Shown here piece after piece: positions 57,919-64,000 of a DNA stretch of 64,000 nucleotides. The translations under genes and the position numbers were made by a program. The notes beneath the pieces are model-generated. The model was not told the origin of the DNA. It worked only from the letters and a program-made list of their open reading frames with translations, and made no database searches. Source of the stretch: Streptomyces sp. NBC_00568 (GTDB lineage Bacteria > Actinomycetota > Actinomycetes > Streptomycetales > Streptomycetaceae). Each line of letters opens with the position of its first letter. Within the stretch, counting starts at the first letter, position 1. The stretch spans positions 3,587,001 to 3,651,000 of the forward strand of contig NZ_JAPENW010000001.1 of assembly GCF_026341855.1 (NCBI RefSeq), given 5' to 3'.

Positions 57919-58653
57919 ATGGCCGAATCAGCCGTTGTCGCCGGGTTCTCCGAGGGTGTGCCCTGCTGGGTCGACGCACAGCTCCCCGACGTGGAGGCGG
58001 GCAAGCGCTTCTACGGCGAGCTGTTCGGCTGGACGTTCCCCGAGGAGTCCGGCCTGTCGGGCTGGGCCGAGCTGGACGGCGAGCCGGTGGCCGGGCTCAC
58101 GCCCAAGCGGGACGGCCGGATGCCGACGGTGTGGACCGTGTACTTCGCGACGCCGGACGCCGTGGCGCTCGCCCGGCGGATCACCGAGGCGGGCGGCCGG
58201 ATCATCACCGCCCCCGCGGAGGTCGGCGCCTCGGGCGAGCTGGGCAGGGAGGCCCTCGCCACCGACCCGGAGGGCGCCGTCTTCGGCCTGTGGCAGCCCG
58301 GCACCCATCCCGGCTTCGGCAGGCGTCACGAGCGGCGCACCTTCTGCTGGGCCGAGCTGTACGCGCGCGACACCGCGACCGTCGACCGCTTCTACGGCGC
58401 ACTCTTCCGTGACGCGCTGTTCGGGCCCGACGCGACCCCCGACTTCGGCCGTGTTCCCGTCTCGGGCGTCTTTCCGGCCGAGATGCCACCCCACTTCGTC
58501 GTCCACTTCGGGGTCGAGGACTGCGAGGAGGCACTCGGGACGGTGAACCGGCTGGGCGGCCGGGTTCAGGTGACACCCTTCGACACGTCGTACGGGCGGG
58601 TGGCCGTCGTCACGGACAACCAGGGCGCGTCGTTCGCGGTACTTGAAAGATGA
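57919..58653 (+). CDS. VOC-family protein with two glyoxalase-like domains
   Basis: 244 residues from ATG 57919. Two beta-alpha-beta-beta-beta modules: PCWVDAQLPDVEAGKRFYGE, FGWTFPEE, VWTVYFATPDAVALARRITE; then FCWAELYARDTATVDRFYGA, PPHFVVHFGVEDCEEALGTV and a C-terminal TDNQGASFAVLER. Resembles the CFP-30B/glyoxalase-like hydroxylase relatives common in Streptomyces. Metal ligands are not all evident. Substrate unknown. Confidence 0.85.
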   Translation: MAESAVVAGFSEGVPCWVDAQLPDVEAGKRFYGELFGWTFPEESGLSGWAELDGEPVAGLTPKRDGRMPTVWTVYFATPDAVALARRITEAGGRIITAPAEVGASGELGREALATDPEGAVFGLWQPGTHPGFGRRHERRTFCWAELYARDTATVDRFYGALFRDALFGPDATPDFGRVPVSGVFPAEMPPHFVVHFGVEDCEEALGTVNRLGGRVQVTPFDTSYGRVAVVTDNQGASFAVLER

Positions 58654-59034
58654 AGGGCCCCCGACCAGCCGTGACGCCGCTTCAGCGGTGACGGTGGTGC
58701 AAAGTTGAACATGCCTCAGCTCTGCGGGCGGAACGCTTCTGCGGCGAGGGGCGCGGTATTTCGACGTGAGGGACGGCACTTCCGGGGTGCCGGGCGGGGT
58801 ACTTCTGGGGTGAGGAGCGCATTTCGGCCTTGAACCGTCGCGCCCCGGCGGCCGTACTCCTGCGCGGGCGGTTGTTTTGTCGTGAGACACCCCGATCCGC
58901 CCCCGGGTTCGCAACCTGTGGCTCGGCCAGGAAGAATCGGGGTGCGTGCCGCCATGGCGGTGCGGTGGTGAGACGCTGCACTGGGCCGCGTTCATACGTG
59001 GATGACGTGACCCGTACGGGGAGGTGGCAGGCAA
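58654..59034. other. 381-bp spacer before the kinase gene
   Basis: No gene seen. From 58720 to 58830 there is a decayed tandem array with ~22-bp period (phrases ggcacttccggggtg, ggtacttctggggtg, ggtatttcgacgtg). Confidence 0.5.
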
Positions 59035-61365
59035 GTGGTGGATCAGCTGACGCAGCACGATCCGCGGCGGATCGGGCCGTTCGAGGTGCTGGGACGGCTG
59101 GGTGCCGGCGGCATGGGGCTGGTCTATCTCGCGCGCTCGGCTTCCGGCCGACGCGTGGCGATCAAGACGGTCAGGACGGAGCTCGCCGAGGACCAGCTGT
59201 TCCGGGTCCGCTTCTCGCGCGAGGTCGAGGCGGCCCGCGCCGTGTCCGGCTTCTACACGGCGGCGGTGGTCGACGCCGACGCCCGTGCCGCGGTGCCGTG
59301 GCTGGCCACCGCCTACGTGCCCGCGCCCTCGCTCGAGGAAATAGTGAACGAGTGCGGGCCGCTCCCGGCCCAGGCGGTGCGCTGGCTCGCGGCGGGCGTC
59401 GCGGAGGCGCTCCAGTCGATCCACGGCGCGGGACTCGTCCACCGCGACCTGAAGCCGTCGAACGTCCTGGTGGTCGAGGACGGGCCGCGCGTGATCGACT
59501 TCGGTATCGCGTCCGGCGTCTCGAACACCCGTCTGACCATGACCAATGTCGCCGTCGGTACACCCGCCTACATGTCGCCCGAGCAGGCGAAGGACTCGCG
59601 CAGCGTGACCGGTGCGAGCGACGTCTTCTCGCTCGGCTCGATGCTCGTCTTCGCGGCGACCGGACACGCCCCCTTCCACGGTGCCAACCCGGTCGAGACG
59701 GTCTTCATGCTGCTCCGCGAGGGCCCGGACCTCGAAGGCCTCCCCGATGAGCTGCGCCCGCTCATCGAGTCCTGCATGCAGATGGACGCCACGGCCCGCC
59801 CCAACCCCGCCGACCTCCAGGCCCAGCTCGCACCCCATCTCTTCGGCTCCGGCTCCGACGACAGCGGTACGGCGTCGGCGTGGCTGCCCGAGCGGGCGGT
59901 GGGCCTGATCGAGACGCGCCGCGGGGGCCGTCCGCCGGTGAAGCAGCCGGCCGCGGGAAGCGGACGCAGTGGCGGGGGGCGCGCGGTCGTGCCGCCGCCT
60001 CCCTCGCACGCCCCGGTGCCCGTGGGGGCGCCCGACACCGGCCCGGTGCGCCTCGCGGGCGCCAAGGTGCCCATCGGTCCCGGCCCGCGCGTCGCGGACG
60101 CCCGCGCGGCCGCCGTGAAGGCGCCGCCCCCGGAAGCCGGGCTCGCGGCGTCCTGGTCCCGGCCGCGCATCGGCGTGAACGGCGCCGACCCGGCACCCGC
60201 GCCCACGGTCGCGCCCCCCGCGCCCGACTCGCCCTCCGGCTGGCGCCCCTGGCGCTTCCGTATGTCGAACGACGTCTGGGGCACTCCCTCCGTCGCCGAC
60301 GACCTCGTCTACGTCACCTCCTTCGAGGTCCACGCCCTCGACGTCGCGACCGGCCGCCGCCGATTCAAGACCCGTGACGTGGCCTGGTCGATGGCGGTGG
60401 CGGACGGCCGTATCCACGCGTCCGACGGGCCGACGCTGTTCGCGCTCGAGGCCAGGGAGGGCGCGGATCTCTGGCGCCTGTCCACGGACGCCTGGGTCTA
60501 CTCACTGCAGGCCGACCGCGGAACGGTCGTCACCGGCACCCGCGGGGGCGGCATCCAGGCCTGGGAGGCCTCGAACGGCCAGAAGCTCTGGGAGATCAGC
60601 GGCGGCCAGACGGACTTCGAGTCCCCGGAGGCCGGTCCGGCGCTCCACGACGGCACGGTGTTCGTCTGGAAGGACGCGCGGCTGCGCGCGCTGGAGGCCC
60701 GTACGGGTGAGGAGCGGTGGTCGTACCCGATCGGTGACGCGGCCTCCTGCGGCGGCGTACCGGTCCGCATCACGTACGCGCCCGACGGCTACGCCTATGT
60801 CTCCGCCGGCACCCGGGTCCTCGCCGTCGACGTGGCGAGCGGTCACGTCCGCTGGCACTTCGAGGCCCCGGCCGTCTTCCTCTGCCCGCCCACTTTCGCT
60901 CCGGGCCCGGCGGTGACGGGCGGTGGCGTCTACCTGGCCGACTACCTCGGCACGGTGTACGCCCTCGACGCGACCGACGGCCGCGACCGCTGGCGGATCG
61001 CCACCGAGTCCCGCTCCTCCACCGAGCCGGTCCTCGTCGCCGCGGGCCACGTCCACGTGGGCAGCGGCAAGGGCCTGTACACACTGGACGCCGTCACCGG
61101 CACCCCGAAGTGGCGCTTCCAGGCCGGGGGCGACCTCGTCGGCGCCCCGGCGGTGGCCGAGGGCCGCATCCACTTCGGCTCGACGGACCACCTGCTGTAC
61201 ACCCTGAAGGCCGACGACGGCCGGCTGCGCTGGAAGCTGGCGACCGGGGGCGAGATCACCGGCGCCCCCGTGGTCAAGGACGGCGTCGTGTACGCGTGCA
61301 GCAAGGACCGCTGTGTGTACGCGCTGGACGCGGAGAAGGGGACCGGGACGGCCCGCACCACGTGA
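59035..61365 (+). CDS. Ser/Thr protein kinase with C-terminal PQQ beta-propeller
   Basis: 776 residues from GTG 59035 (GGGGAGG upstream). Hanks kinase domain residues ~12-265: GRLGAGGMGLVYLAR, VAIKTVR (Lys), HRDLKPSNVLV (catalytic loop), DFGIASG, GTPAYMSPEQA. Then a Pro/Ala-rich linker and, from about 400, PQQ-type repeats (WGTPSVADDLVYVTSFEVHA, VHALDVATGRRRFKT, YTLDAVTGTPKWRFQAG, YALDAEKGTG). No membrane span was seen between them, so unlike PknB-type receptors the propeller appears cytoplasmic. The propeller probably binds a protein or ligand that sets kinase activity. Confidence 0.92.
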   Translation: MVDQLTQHDPRRIGPFEVLGRLGAGGMGLVYLARSASGRRVAIKTVRTELAEDQLFRVRFSREVEAARAVSGFYTAAVVDADARAAVPWLATAYVPAPSLEEIVNECGPLPAQAVRWLAAGVAEALQSIHGAGLVHRDLKPSNVLVVEDGPRVIDFGIASGVSNTRLTMTNVAVGTPAYMSPEQAKDSRSVTGASDVFSLGSMLVFAATGHAPFHGANPVETVFMLLREGPDLEGLPDELRPLIESCMQMDATARPNPADLQAQLAPHLFGSGSDDSGTASAWLPERAVGLIETRRGGRPPVKQPAAGSGRSGGGRAVVPPPPSHAPVPVGAPDTGPVRLAGAKVPIGPGPRVADARAAAVKAPPPEAGLAASWSRPRIGVNGADPAPAPTVAPPAPDSPSGWRPWRFRMSNDVWGTPSVADDLVYVTSFEVHALDVATGRRRFKTRDVAWSMAVADGRIHASDGPTLFALEAREGADLWRLSTDAWVYSLQADRGTVVTGTRGGGIQAWEASNGQKLWEISGGQTDFESPEAGPALHDGTVFVWKDARLRALEARTGEERWSYPIGDAASCGGVPVRITYAPDGYAYVSAGTRVLAVDVASGHVRWHFEAPAVFLCPPTFAPGPAVTGGGVYLADYLGTVYALDATDGRDRWRIATESRSSTEPVLVAAGHVHVGSGKGLYTLDAVTGTPKWRFQAGGDLVGAPAVAEGRIHFGSTDHLLYTLKADDGRLRWKLATGGEITGAPVVKDGVVYACSKDRCVYALDAEKGTGTARTT

Positions 61366-61427
61366 GGCCCCTCGCCGGGTGCGTCCCTCACCGGAGTGGC
61401 TGCGACCGCCCTGGGTAGGGTGACGGC

Positions 61428-62042
61428 ATGTACATGCGGGGGCGCACACTCAGATTCACAGCGGTGTCGGCGATGGTGGTACTGGCTCTGACCGGGTTCT
61501 CGACAGGCCGCCACGGGGGCCGCAACCATGGCAGCGGCGGCGGGGGTTGCAGCAGCTCCCGCCAGGACCACGACAGTTCGTCGTCGTCCACGTCGGGCGG
61601 CGGTGGCTCGTACGGCAGCGGTTCGTCCAGCGGCGACCCGTACGGTGGCTCGTCCGGCGACGCGTACGGCTCCGGGACGAGCACCGGTGGCAGCGGCGGC
61701 GGTACGTACCGTTCGCGGCCCACCCACCGTTCCACCCCCACGGCGTCCTCCTCCGGCACCGCCCGGGCCCTGAAGGACGGGACGGCGGTGCTCGTGCACT
61801 GCGCGAGCGAGGAGGACCCGTACACGACCGTCGAGGTCAGGAATCCGAACGGGCGCGAGGTCCTCTTCACCGTGAAGGTCGGCTACAAGGACGCGACCGC
61901 CTTCACCATGGCCGACTCCAGCAGCCAGGTGTCGGTGCCCGCGAAGGGCAAGGCGACCGTCCGGATGGCCGCTGCCAGCACGGGGGCCGTGGACCGGATC
62001 GATCACTGCAAGGTCGATCCCCGGGCCACTGCCGACCGGTGA
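61428..62042 (+). CDS. secreted Ser/Gly-rich hypothetical protein
   Basis: 204 residues. N-terminal signal peptide (MRGRTLRFTAVSAMVVLALT, then GFSTGRH; no lipobox Cys). Residues 35-105 are a Ser/Gly-rich linker; residues ~110-200 form a small domain (VLVHCASEEDPYTTVEVRNP, VLFTVKVGYKDATAFTMADS, IDHCKVDP) with two Cys likely disulfide-bonded, resembling an immunoglobulin-like or FxLD-type exported fold. Function unknown. Follows the kinase by 62 bp, so possibly co-expressed. Confidence 0.8.
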   Translation: MYMRGRTLRFTAVSAMVVLALTGFSTGRHGGRNHGSGGGGCSSSRQDHDSSSSSTSGGGGSYGSGSSSGDPYGGSSGDAYGSGTSTGGSGGGTYRSRPTHRSTPTASSSGTARALKDGTAVLVHCASEEDPYTTVEVRNPNGREVLFTVKVGYKDATAFTMADSSSQVSVPAKGKATVRMAAASTGAVDRIDHCKVDPRATADR

Positions 62043-62055
62043 CCTTCCGCGGGGC

Positions 62056-62985
62056 TCACCGCGTCCGGAAACCGCCCGGGCGCCGTGCGGAGAACAGCTC
62101 CGCCTGCCGTTCGCCCGGCAGGTTGCCGAGGGAGACGAGCTGCGGGGCGTGCGCGAGGGCTGCCGCTCGGGTGGCCTCCTGCGCCTGCCAGAGCGCCCGT
62201 ACGGTGCCCTGGACGGCGTCCGCCGGATAGGACGCGATGACGGTCGCGCACGCCACGGCGGCCGCCGACGCCCCTCCCGGAGGCGTGAGTTCGGAGACCA
62301 GGCCGACCTCGTACGCGCGCCGGGCGGAGATCCGTTCGGCGGTGCCCATCAGTGCCATCCGGGCCACCTCCCCGAACGGCATGCGCTGGGCGAGGTAGAC
62401 GGACTCGTACGCGCTGACCATCCCGTACGTGGTGTGCGGGTCGAAGAAGGCGGCCTCCTCGTCGGCGACCACGAACTCCGCCTCGCCGAGCAGGTAGAAG
62501 GCGCCGCCGCACGCCATCCCGTTCACGGCGGCGATCACCGGCTTCCACAGGCCGTTCGCCTTCGGCCCGATCACGGCGAGCGGATCGTCCACCATGTACG
62601 GGGAGTTGGGCTGCGGCACGTCGACGCTCCGGTCGATGCCGGTGCAGAAGGCCCGCGTCCCGGCGCCGGTGACGACGATCGCCCGTACGGTGTCGTCGAA
62701 CCGGAACTCTCGCCAGGCGGCGACCAGTTCGGCCACCAAGCCGAGATCGATGGCGTTGAGCCTGCCGGGCCGGTCGAGCGTCAGGACGGCGACACCGGTG
62801 TCCTTGTCGACGGCCACCTTGAGCCCGCCATCCCCGGCGTCAGCCTGGCCCGGTGCGTTCCCGGCGCCGGCGCCTTCCCCGCCGAGGCCGCTGCCCGCCC
62901 TGCTCGTGCCGGCTCCCGCACCACCGGTGCTCACCGGGTCCGCCCCCGCCCCTCCCGCGTTCTTGCCCGCCCCGTCCCCGCTCAC
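62056..62985 (-). CDS. enoyl-CoA hydratase/isomerase with Gly/Ala-rich N-terminus
   Basis: 309 residues from GTG 62985, overlapping the DUF35 stop (GTGA). The first ~50 residues are Gly/Ala/Asp repeats; the crotonase fold begins near GVAVLTLDRPGRLNAIDLGL, with TRAFCTGIDRSVD (oxyanion region) and VNGMACGGAFYLLGEAEFVV. Third gene of a minus-strand operon with a lipid-transfer thiolase and a DUF35 protein, the same trio seen for steroid side-chain retro-aldol steps (hydratase, DUF35, Ltp2). Confidence 0.88.
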   Translation of the reverse strand: MSGDGAGKNAGGAGADPVSTGGAGAGTSRAGSGLGGEGAGAGNAPGQADAGDGGLKVAVDKDTGVAVLTLDRPGRLNAIDLGLVAELVAAWREFRFDDTVRAIVVTGAGTRAFCTGIDRSVDVPQPNSPYMVDDPLAVIGPKANGLWKPVIAAVNGMACGGAFYLLGEAEFVVADEEAAFFDPHTTYGMVSAYESVYLAQRMPFGEVARMALMGTAERISARRAYEVGLVSELTPPGGASAAAVACATVIASYPADAVQGTVRALWQAQEATRAAALAHAPQLVSLGNLPGERQAELFSARRPGGFRTR

Positions 62986-63419
62986 GCCCGCTCCAGGACC
63001 CAGCGCGGAACGGTCATGCCGTTCACCTCGGTGAACACCGCCTGGACCCGTGCGCCGATCCGGATCCGTTCCGGCGGGACCGAGTTGAGGGGCTCGTCCG
63101 GTCCGCTCACCAGGTTCCCGACCAGCCGGATCCGGGGGGCGTCCGCCAGTTCCACGACGATCGCGTTGTACCCGGCGAGCTCCGCGTAGGCGGGCAGAAG
63201 CGGCGGATGCGGGACGACGTACGACCAGATCCGGCCCCGCCCGCTCATCCTTCGCCACTCGCTCGCGAAGGAGTGGCAGTGCGGGCAGCAGGGCCGGGGC
63301 GGGAAGCGGAGCTCGTCGCAGTCGGCGCAGGACTGGACGCGGAGTTCGCCCCGGGCCGCGTACTGCCAGAAGGGCGCGCCGTCGTCGTCGAGGACGGGGG
63401 ACAGCAGGGACTCGTTCAT
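62982..63419 (-). CDS. Zn-ribbon/OB-fold DUF35 protein
   Basis: 145 residues from ATG 63419. Zinc ribbon CADCDELRFPPRPCCPHC, then OB fold (RGRIWSYVVPHPPLLPAYAE, NAIVVELADAPRIRLVGNL). Compact and without repeats, unlike the homologue at 50.4 kb. It lies 9 bp after the thiolase gene and overlaps the hydratase gene, so it is the likely partner of that thiolase. Confidence 0.9.
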   Translation of the reverse strand: MNESLLSPVLDDDGAPFWQYAARGELRVQSCADCDELRFPPRPCCPHCHSFASEWRRMSGRGRIWSYVVPHPPLLPAYAELAGYNAIVVELADAPRIRLVGNLVSGPDEPLNSVPPERIRIGARVQAVFTEVNGMTVPRWVLERA

Positions 63420-63428
63420 CTCGGCTCC

Positions 63429-64000
63429 TCAGCTTCTCAGCAGGAGTGCGGAGGTCGGGACCCCTTCCCCCGCTGTGACCAGGCAGGTCGCCGCCCCCGG
63501 CACCTGTGCCGTACTCGTGCCGCGCAGCTGCTTCACGCCCTCGTTGATGAGGTTGAAGCCGTGCACGTAGGCCTCGCTGAGCCCGCCGCCCCCGGTGTTC
63601 ACGGGCAGCCGTCCGCCGATCTCCAGCGCACCGCCCTCCGTGAAGGCCGCGCCCTCGCCGCGCCCGCAGAAGCCGTAGCCCTCCAGGGAGAGCGGGATCA
63701 GCGGCGTGAACGCGTCGTAGATCTGGGCCACGTCGACGTCCTCGGGTGTGAAGTCGGCGTGCTTCCAAAGGTGTCGGGCGGCGGTCCAGGCGGGTCCGGT
63801 GAGCGGGTCGTCGTTCCAGTAGTTGACCATGCCGTGGTGCTGGGCGGGCAGGCCCTGGGCGGCGGAGTGGACGTACACGGGCCGCTGCCGGCAGTCGCGG
63901 GCCCGCTCGGCGGAGACGATCACACAGGCCAGCGCGCCGTCCGTCTCCAGGCAGTTGTCGAAGAGGCAGAGGGGCTCGCTGATCCAGCGGGAGGTCATGT
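63429..64000 (-). CDS. lipid-transfer-type thiolase (Ltp2-like), N-terminal part outside window
   Basis: The frame is open to the window edge; about the last 190 residues are present: ETDGALACVIVSAERARDC, DVAQIYDAFTPLIPLSLEGY, GFCGRGEGAAFTEGGALEIG and VNTGGGGLSEAYVHGFNLIN. The EAYVHG sequence, where condensing thiolases have a catalytic GHP-type His, contains the Tyr expected for Ltp2 aldolases. It differs here from the paralogue at 53.7 kb, which has AQHPGM. The nucleophile region is not in the window. Confidence 0.88.
   Translation of the reverse strand, partial: MTSRWISEPLCLFDNCLETDGALACVIVSAERARDCRQRPVYVHSAAQGLPAQHHGMVNYWNDDPLTGPAWTAARHLWKHADFTPEDVDVAQIYDAFTPLIPLSLEGYGFCGRGEGAAFTEGGALEIGGRLPVNTGGGGLSEAYVHGFNLINEGVKQLRGTSTAQVPGAATCLVTAGEGVPTSALLLRS

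Overview
The window is very GC-rich, with GTG starts, strong third-position G/C, MSH-type metabolism (maleylpyruvate-isomerase fold), DtxR/DmdR1, DasR-like and TetR regulators and two rare in-frame TTA codons. This is a Streptomyces chromosome. From memory the gene order in roughly 1-28 kb (carboxylase operon, pdxH, citrate synthase, SIS-domain nagS, dmdR1, purU, ECF sigma, EF-hand protein) follows the conserved core around SCO438x-SCO441x of S. coelicolor; no search was run.

1-5.7 kb: an operon for acyl-CoA catabolism (biotin-carboxylase alpha subunit cut by the window edge, acyl-CoA dehydrogenase, CoA ligase, enoyl-CoA hydratase, TetR regulator). 5.7-14.9 kb: pdxH, a citrate synthase, an isopenicillin-N-synthase-like oxygenase preceded by a 25-codon leader peptide of the RRxHxDxxR type, a PAS/GAF sensor, nagS with a DasR-like operator inside its promoter, dmdR1, and an alpha/beta hydrolase with a TTA codon. 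14.9-25 kb: an ABC exporter pair, a primase-like protein, a TPR regulator, a membrane protein with ATQ repeats, an ABC-type solute-binding lipoprotein with a TTA codon, purU. 25-28.7 kb: an ECF sigma/anti-sigma pair, a STAS anti-anti-sigma protein and an EF-hand protein.

28.8-57.7 kb: an accessory-looking catabolic region: AMP-forming and NDP-forming acyl-CoA synthetases, amidohydrolase, four acyl-CoA dehydrogenases, cyclase, SDR, alcohol dehydrogenase, MFS transporter, flavin reductase, flavin monooxygenase, DoxX, DUF35 and lipid-transfer-type thiolase proteins, a deazaflavin-dependent reductase and a TetR regulator. The strongest discovery in the window is that at least nine copies of one palindrome, consensus CTGAC-N5-GTCAG followed by AT, sit in front of six separate transcription units in this region, and a degenerate tenth copy covers the start codon of the TetR gene at 57.7 kb. 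I read this as one coordinately repressed, apparently uncharacterised regulon for a branched or cyclic carboxylic acid. 59-64 kb: a Ser/Thr kinase with a PQQ propeller, a secreted protein, and a second hydratase-DUF35-thiolase operon running off the right edge.

A second theme is repeat expansion: tandem arrays of 8 to 40 bp lie at or next to stop codons and in spacers, and in-frame repeats have enlarged two acyl-CoA dehydrogenases, a DUF35 protein and the biotin-carboxylase tail. A 36-bp palindromic element is inserted in frame in another dehydrogenase. No rRNA, tRNA, CRISPR array, transposase or phage gene was recognised.
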